Positions 1-8,103 of a stretch of DNA of 36,231 nt are shown one piece after another. Source of the DNA: Lachnospiraceae bacterium UBA1778 (lineage in GTDB: Bacteria > Bacillota > Clostridia > Lachnospirales > Lachnospiraceae); NCBI GenBank assembly GCA_002315255.1, contig DCGM01000059.1, forward strand, positions 11,732-47,962. The letters run 5' to 3'. A program made the translations under genes and the position numbers. The notes under the pieces are model-generated. The model had not been told where the DNA came from and searched no databases. It saw only the letters and a list, made by a program, of their open reading frames with translations. Numbering within the stretch: the first letter of the stretch is position 1; the number at the start of each line of letters is the position of its first letter.

Positions 1-2264
1 CTACGGACGAGATTATAGAAGTTTCCGAAGAACCGGCAGAAGAGAAAACGGATGATGTAATCGATTCGCTTCCGAGTTTCGAGCCAGAGGATGTCTTCAC
101 TGAAGAAGAAACCGTAGAAGAAAACGTAGAAGAACCCGAAGAAGAATCTGCGGAAGAAACAGCTGACGAGCTGGCCGATGAGCCTGTTTTTGAAGAGGAA
201 CCAGAAGAAGGAATCGCGGAAGAAACGGCTGACGAGCTGACCGATGAGCCTGTTTTCGAAGAGGAACCCGAAAAAGGAACCGAAGAAGAGATCGAAGAAG
301 AACCTGCTGAAGAACCTGCTGAAGAACCTGCCGCTGAAGAACAGACTTCTGTGCCTACGCCAGAAGAGCCTGCGGTAGAACTGTTCGAAGAGTTTGAAGC
401 GCCGCTTGACTTTGACTTTGATCATATGATCGACGAGGTTGAAACGGAATCCGCTGAAACAGAAGAAACAGTCGCAACTTTAGAAGAAATAACAAAAGCG
501 GCAGAACCGTCTGAAGCGGGAGAACCTGAAGAGGAAGAAGCAAGGCCGGTTTTCGAGGAAGAACCGAATCCGTTCTCAGAAGAAATCGACTATGAGGATA
601 TTGTAGAAGAAACCGCTGAAGAACCGGAAACCGCTGAAGACTCGGAAGAAAAGAAAGAAGAACCTGAAATTTGTGAGGTCTGCACTGGGAAGGAAGGATT
701 CTTCGGTGAAGAAGAATCTGATTTGATCAATTCCTTCTTCAAGGTGACTGCTGAAGCAGCTGATGGAGACGCTGAGACGATTCCGGAAGAACCCGAAGAG
801 GAAAAGAAACCGGAGGTTGTGATTGACTTTGACGAGGAAATCGAACCTGCGAAGCCGGTGAAGCGCAAATATGTCGCGATCCCATTGCCGGAAAGACATT
901 CATATGGCCGATTGATAAACGGCTTTGATGATTTAGATTCATTTGATGATGATGGCCCGATGGCGGCTCCTGTCAGACAGGAGGCAATGCAACAGAAAGC
1001 GCCGACGGGGGGCTCACATCTATCATCAGACATTCCCGTTACGACGGTTTACGCCGGCGGATTTGTGGAAGAAACAGACAGGATGACGAATGGGGGATTC
1101 GCATCTTTGCAGGAGAGCCAGACGGAAAAGGAGGAAAATATAGTGAGCAACAGATTTGATGACGACGACGATTTAAACTTTTTCGAAGATTCCGACCAGA
1201 AAGACAATGAAAATGTTTCTTTCGATTTTGATCAGGCGGATGAGTTTGATTTCGACAAGGATGAAATCAGCATGCCGTCTTTCGACCGTTTCAGCCGCGA
1301 AGTGGAAGACGAGGACGAAGAACCGGTAAAACCGGCGAGACGTGAAAGAACTCAGGCCGAAGTGCGTAGACCGGCTCGCGAAGAGCGTCCGGTGGAACGT
1401 AAGCCGCAGCGCCGGATTGTAGAAGAGGAAGACGAAGAGGATGAGGAGGATTACAGACCGGCGAAAGCTTCGAAGTCTGAAAAGCCGCGCATCCGTCAGC
1501 GTTACCAGGAAGACCAGGCGGCGCAGAATAAGAAAGAGACCCGCAACTTCCTGATTTTCACCGCGGTTATCTTTGTTATTGTTATTGGCGCGATTCTCGC
1601 GATCCTTTGGGTCCGCGGCGTCTTTGATAAGAAACCGGATACAAAGCCGACAGTTCCGCAGGAAACCGAACAGCAGACGATTCCGACGAAGGAACCGACG
1701 GAAGAACCGACGGAAGAACCGACAGAAGAGCCGACGGAAGAGCCGACGGAAGAACCGACCGAAGCTCCGACAGAAGCCCCGACTGAAAACCCGGCGGCCG
1801 CAGTCTTTGATAACTACGATAAGCTCTTCATCTTCACCGCGGGTGAATCCCTGAACATCCGGAAAGCACCGTCGACGGATGGCGCGATTATTGGCCGCAT
1901 CATGACGAATGGTGGCGGCGATGTGATCGGCGAAGAGGGCGACTGGTACAAGGTCAATTCGAACGGTATCGTCGGTTATGTTTCGAAGCAGTTCGCATTA
2001 ACGGGCAGCGAAGCGAGAGATGCGGCACTTGAAAATGCAGCCTTAAAGGTCAAGGTTACTTCCGATGTAGTCCGTGTCCGTTCCGAGCCCGACACCTCGA
2101 AAGATAATGTCCTCGGCAATGTGGTTGAAGGTCAGGTCTTCCTGTATCTCGGCACCGAAGGCGGGTTCTATAAGATTCAGTATAATGAAACGACGATCGG
2201 CTATATCAGCACGGAATACTCCAATTACGGATATTATCTGAAGGAAGCGCTGAAAAACGAGTGA
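1..2264 (+). CDS. Acidic single-pass membrane protein with two C-terminal SH3b domains (5' end outside window)
   Basis: The reading frame is open from the left edge of the window, so the N terminus is missing. The first ~500 residues are extremely Glu/Asp-rich and repetitive, then change to a mixed-charge Arg/Glu stretch. One hydrophobic segment (about nt 1546-1620, NFLIFTAVIFVIVIGAILAI) follows a basic patch, which predicts a cytoplasmic acidic part and an outside C terminus. After the membrane comes a PTEE/PTEA linker of 12-bp DNA repeats (about nt 1690-1790). Two bacterial SH3 modules follow (about nt 1821-2010 with LNIRKAPSTDG, and 2050-2240 with VRVRSEPDTS). SH3b domains usually bind cell-wall peptides, so a wall-linked sensor or scaffold is plausible, but the function is unknown. 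A GTG at 1143 with a strong GGAGG (1130-1134) could be the real or a second start, giving a 373-residue protein. Only the 3' end is well defined. Confidence 0.75.
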   Translation, partial: TDEIIEVSEEPAEEKTDDVIDSLPSFEPEDVFTEEETVEENVEEPEEESAEETADELADEPVFEEEPEEGIAEETADELTDEPVFEEEPEKGTEEEIEEEPAEEPAEEPAAEEQTSVPTPEEPAVELFEEFEAPLDFDFDHMIDEVETESAETEETVATLEEITKAAEPSEAGEPEEEEARPVFEEEPNPFSEEIDYEDIVEETAEEPETAEDSEEKKEEPEICEVCTGKEGFFGEEESDLINSFFKVTAEAADGDAETIPEEPEEEKKPEVVIDFDEEIEPAKPVKRKYVAIPLPERHSYGRLINGFDDLDSFDDDGPMAAPVRQEAMQQKAPTGGSHLSSDIPVTTVYAGGFVEETDRMTNGGFASLQESQTEKEENIVSNRFDDDDDLNFFEDSDQKDNENVSFDFDQADEFDFDKDEISMPSFDRFSREVEDEDEEPVKPARRERTQAEVRRPAREERPVERKPQRRIVEEEDEEDEEDYRPAKASKSEKPRIRQRYQEDQAAQNKKETRNFLIFTAVIFVIVIGAILAILWVRGVFDKKPDTKPTVPQETEQQTIPTKEPTEEPTEEPTEEPTEEPTEEPTEAPTEAPTENPAAAVFDNYDKLFIFTAGESLNIRKAPSTDGAIIGRIMTNGGGDVIGEEGDWYKVNSNGIVGYVSKQFALTGSEARDAALENAALKVKVTSDVVRVRSEPDTSKDNVLGNVVEGQVFLYLGTEGGFYKIQYNETTIGYISTEYSNYGYYLKEALKNE
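153..284 (+). repeat. Two tandem 66-bp coding repeats in the acidic region
   Basis: Bases 153-218 and 219-284 are near-identical 66-bp units encoding a repeated EETADEL-x-DEPVFEEEPE block. The period is a multiple of three, so the frame is kept. Shorter 12-bp GAA-rich units encoding EEPA follow at about 295-335. This is consistent with expansion of a low-complexity protein segment by slippage or unequal recombination. Confidence 0.8.
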
Positions 2265-2304
2265 TCTGTCTCGCTGCGCAGGTGATTTTGAATTATCGCT
2301 GCAG

Positions 2305-2350
2305 ACGATTGGACGAATCAGCCGAAGACGATTTGGCGAATCAGCCGAAG
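2305..2350 (+). repeat. Tandem 23-bp duplication after the SH3b gene
   Basis: Bases 2305-2327 and 2328-2350 are 23-bp units differing at two positions. A more degenerate pair may precede them (2261-2281 and 2282-2304, both beginning GTGAT and ending GCAG), the first of which contains the TGA stop. I see no gene in the 2265-2420 gap; it holds these repeats and the next promoter. Confidence 0.7.
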
Positions 2351-2385
2351 ACGAGAAATTTCTTTCGTGAAAGCGAAGAAACTTC

Positions 2386-2414
2386 TTGACAATTAAAGTG
2401 ATTATTACTATATT
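2386..2414 (+). promoter_or_regulatory. Sigma-A-type promoter for DUF177-rpmF
   Basis: A perfect TTGACA at 2386-2391 is followed after 17 nt by TATATT at 2409-2414, in an AT-rich stretch. Overlapping alternatives for the -10 element (TATTAT at 2411-2416) exist. The predicted transcription start falls at or beside the GTG codon at 2421. Confidence 0.7.
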
Positions 2415-2420
2415 ATTATA

Positions 2421-2924
2421 GTGCGCGTTTTCATTTCTTTATTGTATCCTTTCGAGGATGTCACAAAAGAATTTTCGGTCTCTTACGAGGCGAAGGAATT
2501 AGACGGGTATCCCGTGTTGAAAGCGGAACCGTTCACATTGGCGCTGACCTACCATAAAAATCATTTGATGGATTTCCAGGGTGAGGGTAATGTGGTTCTT
2601 TCTATTCCGTGTGACCGATGCTTGAAGCCGGTTTCGGTAACGGTTCCTTTCGTCATTGACATGAAAGTGAACCTGGATACGAAACAGGATGAAGATCATG
2701 AGGATGTGTATTTCCTTTCTGAGGATGAACTGGATGTGGATCTTTTGATAGAGCCTGAAATCCAGATGGGGATTCCGATGAAGGTGCTTTGCAAGGAAGA
2801 CTGTAAAGGCATTTGCGAAAAATGCGGCGCCGACCTGAATGAGGGCCCGTGCAGCTGTGACAGGTCCGAGGCTCCCACACCTATGGCTGAGGCGCTGATG
2901 AAAGCTTTACAGAATTCCCATTAA
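2421..2924 (+). CDS. DUF177 (YceD-family) protein, 23S rRNA accumulation factor
   Basis: A 167-residue protein of the DUF177/YceD family, the usual partner of rpmF in bacteria. The family is linked to large ribosomal subunit RNA accumulation. The core IPCDRCLKPV motif (about residues 54-63) and the C-terminal cysteine cluster (CKEDCKGICEKCG then CSCD, residues ~118-150) match Gram-positive members. The GTG start at 2421 puts the N terminus where family members begin. No Shine-Dalgarno precedes it, and the predicted transcription start is about the same base, which suggests leaderless translation. The gene ends 26 nt before rpmF and shares its promoter. Confidence 0.88.
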   Translation: MRVFISLLYPFEDVTKEFSVSYEAKELDGYPVLKAEPFTLALTYHKNHLMDFQGEGNVVLSIPCDRCLKPVSVTVPFVIDMKVNLDTKQDEDHEDVYFLSEDELDVDLLIEPEIQMGIPMKVLCKEDCKGICEKCGADLNEGPCSCDRSEAPTPMAEALMKALQNSH

Positions 2925-2950
2925 TAACCGTAAAAAAGGAGGTGTACAAA

Positions 2951-3133
2951 ATGTCCATTTGTCCTAAGAATAAAACCTCTCGCGCAAGACGTGATCAGAG
3001 AAGAGCGAACTGGAAGATGAGTTCAGTGAGTTTAGTTAAGTGCAGCCATTGCGGCGCATTAATGAAGCCTCATTGTGTCTGCAAACAGTGCGGATACTAT
3101 AACAAGAAGGAAATCGTTAAGGTCGCTGAATAA
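2951..3133 (+). CDS. rpmF: 50S ribosomal protein L32
   Basis: A 60-residue zinc-ribbon ribosomal protein of the large subunit. The basic N-terminal part (KNKTSRARRDQRRANWK) and the CSHCG...CKQCGYY zinc-binding pairs are diagnostic. The N terminus reads MSICPKNKTS where most L32 proteins have MAVPKRKTS. The ATG at 2951 is preceded by GGAGGTG (2938-2944) at good spacing, so the in-frame GTG at 2942 lies inside the ribosome binding site and is not the start. It is co-transcribed with the DUF177 gene and ends at a strong terminator. Confidence 0.95.
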   Translation: MSICPKNKTSRARRDQRRANWKMSSVSLVKCSHCGALMKPHCVCKQCGYYNKKEIVKVAE

Positions 3134-3158
3134 TTTACGCGGGAACGTAACGAAAAGA

Positions 3159-3187
3159 AGCCGTATGCTAGTCATACGGCTTTTTTT
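3159..3187 (+). terminator. Rho-independent terminator after rpmF
   Basis: A perfect 9-bp stem, AGCCGTATG (3159-3167) with CATACGGCT (3173-3181), has a 5-nt loop and runs directly into a T tract (3181-3187). It closes the DUF177-rpmF unit. Confidence 0.9.
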
Positions 3188-3242
3188 GTTTGTCTAGCAA
3201 CTGTTTTCTTATGGCGGTGCTTAATCGAATCCTTATGTTTCC

Positions 3243-3271
3243 TTGTTTTTTTACAGGTTTCGTGTTAAAAT
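3243..3271 (+). promoter_or_regulatory. Promoter with extended -10 for the zinc-finger/polA unit
   Basis: TTGTTT at 3243-3248, a 17-nt spacer, and TAAAAT at 3266-3271 preceded by TG one base upstream (an extended -10). It lies between the rpmF terminator and the ATG at 3307. Confidence 0.6.
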
Positions 3272-3306
3272 TATTCTGTACTATGGAGTTTTTCTTCGGA
3301 GGAAAT

Positions 3307-3633
3307 ATGGACTGTAAAGAAGTCAGTGCAAACTTAAATCCTTTTATTTCAGGAACGCTTTCCGCATCGAAAACGAGAGCTTTATTAAAGCATCTGAAAG
3401 AATGCGATTTTTGCTGCGATGAGTTGAACGTCCGCCTGATGGCAGCCCGCGTCAATGAGATCTTAAAGACTGACAAAAATGTTTCCTACGACTTACGGAA
3501 TGCCGCAGTTCCCGTCATCCGGGCAGCAAAGCGGAAAGTGGTGCTTAACGATCTGATTTGGACCGTTCTGATTCTTTTGTTATTAGCAGGAATCCTATTT
3601 GTTATTCTTCATTTTGTGGCCGGTATTTTATAA
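3307..3633 (+). CDS. Small membrane protein with anti-sigma-type (zf-HC2-like) zinc finger
   Basis: A 108-residue protein. The ATG at 3307 follows GGAGG (about 3298-3302), so earlier in-frame codons are not needed. The N-terminal domain has the HLKECDFCCDEL pattern (His-x3-Cys-x2-Cys), the zinc-binding arrangement of anti-sigma factors such as RsiW. A C-terminal hydrophobic helix (LIWTVLILLLLAGILFVILHFVAGIL) would anchor it in the membrane with the finger inside. Anti-sigma genes normally neighbour their sigma factor; none is here. The next gene is polA, 18 nt downstream. A role in binding a sigma factor is therefore only inferred; it may be an orphan regulator. Confidence 0.65.
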   Translation: MDCKEVSANLNPFISGTLSASKTRALLKHLKECDFCCDELNVRLMAARVNEILKTDKNVSYDLRNAAVPVIRAAKRKVVLNDLIWTVLILLLLAGILFVILHFVAGIL

Positions 3634-3651
3634 AAAGCGACAGGGGTAAAC

Positions 3652-6384
3652 ATGGCTCGATTTCTTTTATTGATAGACGGATCCAGTCTTCTTTCCACAC
3701 AATTTTATGGAAATCTTCCGCGCGAGATTTTATTCGCCAAAACGACGGAAGAAAAAGAAAAGTATTTCCATAAGATTCTGATGACGAAGAAGGGAATTTA
3801 TACGAACGCATTGCTCGGTTTCTTCCGGACGCTGTTTAAGATCGCCCAGGAGCAGAAGCCGGAATATGTGGCTATCGCATGGGATCTGACGCGCGACACG
3901 TTTCGTCGTGAGATTTATCCTGAGTATAAAGCGAACCGCGACGAAACGCTGTATCCGTTGAAGGAGCAGTTTGAGAATTGTCAGAAAATGCTTCGCGAAA
4001 TGGGCATCTGCCAGCTGATGGATCTTCGTTATGAAGCTGATGATTTCTGCGGTTCTGCGGCGCGTTTGTTTGAAAATGAGATTCCGGTCCGGATTTTGAC
4101 GAAAGACCACGATTATCTTCAGCTGGTGACTGATAAAACGCATATGTGGCTGATGCATCCTTCTGCGGAAAAGACGGAGGAGATGTATAAAAAGTATGGA
4201 ATGGAGCATCCGGCGGAAGTGCCGGAGCGTGCATTTGAACTGACGCCGGAGCTCGTTGAAGCAGAGTTCGGGGTTAAGCCTTGCCATATCAATTCATTGA
4301 AAGGACTTCAGGGTGATCCGTCCGATAATATCAAAGGCGTAAAAGGCGTCGGCCCGGATACGGCGGTCAAACTGATCCAGAAATACGGGACGGTGGACGC
4401 GCTGTATGAGGAAATTAAAAACTACGGGAAAGCAGGCGAAGAGTCGCTGAAAAAGCTCTGGAAAGAGGAACTTGGCATTTCGCGTTCGCCGTTAAATTTC
4501 CTCACGAAGGAGTCGGACGAAGAATTGGCCGGCGAAAAAGCCGCACTTCTTTCCGAGGAACTCGCGACGATCAAATGCGATATTGATTTAGGAAATCTAA
4601 AACTGGAAGACCTCCGTTTCGCACCGGAACGGAATGCGGTCCAGGCAATGCTCGATGAGTATGAGCTGGCTTCCTTAAATACCGGTTTTCTCGATGCGGA
4701 TACAGAAGAAGACGATTCGCACGAAGAATTCTTAGAGGTTTCGGACTATTCTGAACTTCAGCTTTTAGCCGCCCTTCTTTCCAATGAATCGGCGATCGGC
4801 ATCGGCTATTCGGAGCGCGGTTTAAGTCTCGCGACTGCCGACGGGAGAGGTTATCTGATTCCTGAAAGCGTATTTATCAATAAAGATACGTTCCGCGGGG
4901 TCATTGCAGAGCTTCTGAAACGGAAAACTGCGCTTTATACGATGACCGGTAAGGAACTCGTCAAACTGACCGGCCGTATTTTTCCGGATGTCACCATTAT
5001 GGCTTATCTTCTCGATCCGTTGAAGGGCGACTATCCGGCAGAAATGATCGCTTCCCGTTATCTTTCGAAGAACCGCAGGCCAAATGAGGAAGTCCGTCCG
5101 CAGTTTGAAGCGTTTGTGGCTGTTTCGGCTTATCCGGTTCTTATGGCTGCGCTTCAAAAGGCCGGAATGGCGAAACTGTTTACAGAGATTGAGCTTCCGG
5201 TCATGGGAACGCTTGCTCGGATGGAAGTCGAAGGAATCCGCATTGAGCGGTCGGAACTTCAGGCTTATAGCATTGAACTGAAAAAACATATCGACGAACT
5301 CGAAAAGGAGATTTATCAGCTTTCGGGAACTACATTTAATATCAATTCGCCGAAGCAGCTCGGGGAAGTTCTCTTCGAACAGCTGGGCTTAAAGGGCGGC
5401 AAAAAGACGAAGAGCGGCTATTCGACCGCAGCAGATATTTTAGAAAAATTAGCGCCGGAGGCGCCGGTCGTCGGAAAAATCCTCGAATACCGGACCTATT
5501 CGAAGCTTCGTTCCACTTATGCGGAGGGGCTTCAGGAATATATCCGCGAGGATGGGCGGATTCATTGCACCTTTAACCAGACGATTACGGCTACCGGGCG
5601 GCTTTCCTGCACCGAACCGAATCTTCAGAATATTCCGGCGCGTGAAGAACTGGGGCGCCTGATCCGGAAATGCTTTAAGCCGAAAGACGGCTGCGTTTTC
5701 GTCGATGCCGATTATTCGCAGATAGAGCTTCGGATTCTCGCGCATCTTTCGGATGACGAGAATCTGATCAATGCGTATCAGAACGCGCGTGATATCCATA
5801 CGATGACTGCCGCACAGGTTTTCCATGTAAAGCCGGAAGAAGTGACAAAGACGATGCGGCGTGACGCGAAAGCAGTTAACTTCGGTATCGTTTACGGGAT
5901 TTCGTCCTTCGGGCTTTCTGAAAACCTGTCGATTTCCAGAAAAGACGCACAGGAGTATATTAACCGATACTTCGAGATTTATCCGGGCGTGAAACGCTAT
6001 CTTGACGGCCGGGTGGAATCTGCGAAGGAGACCGGCGTTTCCACGACGCTGTTCGGCCGCATCCGACCGATTCCGGAGCTGGAGTCGTCGAACTTTAACC
6101 AGCGCTCCTTCGGCGAGCGTGTCGCGATGAACTCGCCGATTCAAGGAACTGCGGCGGACATCATGAAGATCGCTATGATCCGCGTAGAGAAAGCATTGAA
6201 CGAGGCAGGACTACGGTCGAAGATCGTTCTTCAGATTCACGATGAACTCGTGATTGAAGCTTTAGAAGAAGAAGCGGATCAGGTCCAGGCGCTTTTAGTC
6301 CGCGAGATGGAGGGCGCCGCGAATCTTTTGGTAAAACTCGAAGCGGAAGCCGGAAGAGGCTATAGCCTGTATGATGCGAAGTAG
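3652..6384 (+). CDS. polA: DNA polymerase I
   Basis: A 910-residue family A polymerase for Okazaki-fragment maturation and repair. The N-terminal 5'-3' exonuclease has IDGSS near residue 8, YEADDF (~125), TKDHDYLQL (~150) and a helix-3-turn-helix GDPSDNIKGVKGVGP (~220). The polymerase carries motif A DADYSQIELR (~683), the O-helix RRDAKAVNFGIVYG (~735) and motif C QIHDELVIE (~860). The central 3'-5' exonuclease-like domain (~355-500) lacks the DxE first metal-binding motif (it reads AIGIGYSERG), so proofreading is probably absent, as in many Firmicutes. The ATG follows a weak AGGGG. A 28-bp tandem repeat starts at its TAG stop. Confidence 0.97.
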   Translation: MARFLLLIDGSSLLSTQFYGNLPREILFAKTTEEKEKYFHKILMTKKGIYTNALLGFFRTLFKIAQEQKPEYVAIAWDLTRDTFRREIYPEYKANRDETLYPLKEQFENCQKMLREMGICQLMDLRYEADDFCGSAARLFENEIPVRILTKDHDYLQLVTDKTHMWLMHPSAEKTEEMYKKYGMEHPAEVPERAFELTPELVEAEFGVKPCHINSLKGLQGDPSDNIKGVKGVGPDTAVKLIQKYGTVDALYEEIKNYGKAGEESLKKLWKEELGISRSPLNFLTKESDEELAGEKAALLSEELATIKCDIDLGNLKLEDLRFAPERNAVQAMLDEYELASLNTGFLDADTEEDDSHEEFLEVSDYSELQLLAALLSNESAIGIGYSERGLSLATADGRGYLIPESVFINKDTFRGVIAELLKRKTALYTMTGKELVKLTGRIFPDVTIMAYLLDPLKGDYPAEMIASRYLSKNRRPNEEVRPQFEAFVAVSAYPVLMAALQKAGMAKLFTEIELPVMGTLARMEVEGIRIERSELQAYSIELKKHIDELEKEIYQLSGTTFNINSPKQLGEVLFEQLGLKGGKKTKSGYSTAADILEKLAPEAPVVGKILEYRTYSKLRSTYAEGLQEYIREDGRIHCTFNQTITATGRLSCTEPNLQNIPAREELGRLIRKCFKPKDGCVFVDADYSQIELRILAHLSDDENLINAYQNARDIHTMTAAQVFHVKPEEVTKTMRRDAKAVNFGIVYGISSFGLSENLSISRKDAQEYINRYFEIYPGVKRYLDGRVESAKETGVSTTLFGRIRPIPELESSNFNQRSFGERVAMNSPIQGTAADIMKIAMIRVEKALNEAGLRSKIVLQIHDELVIEALEEEADQVQALLVREMEGAANLLVKLEAEAGRGYSLYDAK

Positions 6385-6464
6385 GAATTTAAAGATTTAA
6401 AGCATTAAGTAGGGATTTAAAGATTTAAACCATTAAGTAGGGATTTAAAAATTTAAACCATTAA
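6381..6464 (+). repeat. Three tandem 28-bp repeats starting at the polA stop codon
   Basis: Units 6381-6408, 6409-6436 and 6437-6464 each begin GTAGG and end CATTAA; they differ at only one to three positions. The first unit contains the polA TAG. The rest of the gap to 6503 is AT-rich with further CATTAAAT-like pieces and a GAAGAGG ribosome binding site for coaE. Confidence 0.9.
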
Positions 6465-6502
6465 ATCATTTAGTCATTAAATCATTATAGAAGAGGTTTG
6501 AC

Positions 6503-7144
6503 ATGAATCCGGAAACAGAGTTAAGCTTTACAGAACTCAACCAGCCGAAGAACGTTATCGGCATTACGGGCGGCGTCGGCGCTGGAAAATCAACGGTTGT
6601 GAATTATATTTTGGAGCATTATCCGGTCACGCGGATCAGCGCGGATGAAGTCGGAAGAGATCTGATGGAGCCGGGCTTTGCGGTTTATGAAGCGCTGGTG
6701 GCTGAGTACGGCGATACGATTTTGCTTTCGGACGGGCGCATTGACCGGGCGAAGCTTTCGGAAATCGCTTTCGAGAGTCCGGAAAACCAGCAGAAAATCA
6801 ATGAAATCGAGCATCCGATCATCCGTCAGGAAATCGTGCTTCGGATTCTTCGCGCGAAGACGCAGACTGTGCTGTTAGAGGCGGCACTCTTTATCGAAGG
6901 CGATCTCGTCTCCTTATGCAATGATATCGTCTACGTTCAGGCAGACGAAGGGACGCGGATCCGCCGGCTGATGACGTCACGCGCGTACACAGAGCAAAAG
7001 AGCCGTCAGATTATGGCGCTTCAGAAGGACGACGCGTCCTTCCGCGCGATTGCGACTTATGTTCTTCATAATAACGGGGAATGGAAAGAAACGGAGCAGT
7101 CGGTCCGCCTTCTCATGGACCGGCTGATTAAAAAAGGAGAGTAA
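6503..7144 (+). CDS. coaE: Dephospho-CoA kinase
   Basis: A 213-residue P-loop kinase catalysing the last step of coenzyme A synthesis, ATP-dependent phosphorylation of the ribose 3'-OH of dephospho-CoA. The Walker A GGVGAGKST lies at residues 23-31 and RISADEVGRDLMEPG follows (~39-53), as in the CoaE family. The last ~20 residues contain the ribosome binding site of the next gene, which starts one base after the stop, so the two are coupled. polA-coaE adjacency is common in Clostridia. CoaD, the preceding pathway step, is encoded at 26126. Confidence 0.95.
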   Translation: MNPETELSFTELNQPKNVIGITGGVGAGKSTVVNYILEHYPVTRISADEVGRDLMEPGFAVYEALVAEYGDTILLSDGRIDRAKLSEIAFESPENQQKINEIEHPIIRQEIVLRILRAKTQTVLLEAALFIEGDLVSLCNDIVYVQADEGTRIRRLMTSRAYTEQKSRQIMALQKDDASFRAIATYVLHNNGEWKETEQSVRLLMDRLIKKGE

Positions 7145-7145
7145 C

Positions 7146-7943
7146 ATGCGCCTTCAGGCGATAGCCAGCGGCAGTAACGGGAATTGTGTCTATCTCGGTT
7201 CCGGTGAGACCCATCTGTTAATCGATGCAGGGATTTCCTGTAAAAGAATCCTGTGTGGCCTGTGTGACCTGTCGGTCGATCCCAATGCGCTTTCGGGCAT
7301 CCTCGTGACGCACGAACACTCCGACCATATTTCCGGGCTCCCGATTTTCGCAAAAAAATATCATATTCCGATATACGGAACAGAGGGCACGCTTTCCGGA
7401 ATCGCAGAGTCCGATCTTAAGGGCGAAATTGATCCGGAGCTTTATCGTGTGATTGAACCATTGAATGCTTTTTCTGTCGGTGATTTCCGCGTCCTTCCGA
7501 TCCCCACCCCGCACGATGCGGCTTCTCCGGTCGGCTACCGTTTCGAATGCGCCGAAGGAAATTTCGCAGTTGCGACGGATATCGGCCATATTACCGACAC
7601 TTTAGTGGAGAATCTCTCTGAACTGAACGGAATTCTTATCGAATCAAACCATGATATCCGGATGCTCGAGACAGGAAGCTATCCCTATCCGCTAAAAAGG
7701 CGCATTTTAGGCGATTTAGGCCATCTGTCGAATGAAAACTCAGGTAAACTCTTGTCGCAGATTTTGAACGAAAATTTGCGTTTTATCGTGCTTTGCCATC
7801 TGTCCGAAGAGAATAATTATCCGGAGCTTGCACTTCTTTCCGTAGTGAATGAGATTAATGCGTCTGACACGCCGTACACTGCGGATGACTTCCGGATCGA
7901 GGTTGCGACTCGGAATGCCCCGTCGTCGGTGTTCACGGTCTGA
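7146..7943 (+). CDS. Metallo-beta-lactamase-fold hydrolase (YycJ/WalJ-like)
   Basis: A 265-residue MBL-fold protein. THEHSDH (residues 55-61) is the dinuclear metal motif, preceded by LLIDAGIS (~24-31). PTPHDAASPVGYRF, VATDIGHI and LCHLSEENN supply the remaining family motifs. The short N terminus RLQAIASGSNGNC is typical of YycJ/WalJ-like proteins, which resemble exonuclease/phosphodiesterase MBL enzymes; the physiological substrate is not certain. The gene starts one base after coaE, with AAGGAG at the end of coaE. No walRK genes are nearby. Confidence 0.85.
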   Translation: MRLQAIASGSNGNCVYLGSGETHLLIDAGISCKRILCGLCDLSVDPNALSGILVTHEHSDHISGLPIFAKKYHIPIYGTEGTLSGIAESDLKGEIDPELYRVIEPLNAFSVGDFRVLPIPTPHDAASPVGYRFECAEGNFAVATDIGHITDTLVENLSELNGILIESNHDIRMLETGSYPYPLKRRILGDLGHLSNENSGKLLSQILNENLRFIVLCHLSEENNYPELALLSVVNEINASDTPYTADDFRIEVATRNAPSSVFTV

Positions 7944-8103
7944 ACCGCTGCGTCTCCGAAAGGTTTTAAATGGACTCGAACGGCACGACCGTGGTCCGGT
8001 TTGCTCGGCGGTCTGTGTGAGTATTTAACTTTATACTGGAAGGCGGCTGTGAATTAGCCTTTTCACATGGTCGCGCCTCTGTTCAGGAAAGGAAAGAAGC
8101 AGA
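7944..8103 (+). other. 160-bp intergenic region with an imperfect hairpin
   Basis: No convincing promoter or gene is visible here. An interrupted inverted repeat spans 8041-8078: AGGCG pairs with CGCCT, and inside it TGTGAA (8048-8053) pairs with TTCACA (8062-8067). A 16-codon ORF from ATG 7970 to 8020 (MDSNGTTVVRFARRSV) has only a weak ribosome binding site. The radical SAM gene's own site is the AAAGGAAAG stretch just before 8104. Confidence 0.35.

Noticed and set aside
1573..1854. Arg/Lys-rich ORF overlapping the membrane/PTEE region
   Set aside because: Shadow frame of the 12-bp GAA/CCG repeats in the SH3b gene.
6381..6464. 28-bp spaced repeats as a CRISPR array
   Set aside because: The units are contiguous with no unique spacers between them, and no cas genes are near.
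7970..8020. 16-codon ORF upstream of the radical SAM gene as a possible peptide precursor
   Set aside because: Weak ribosome binding site, no Cys or repeated core, and no partner transporter or protease.
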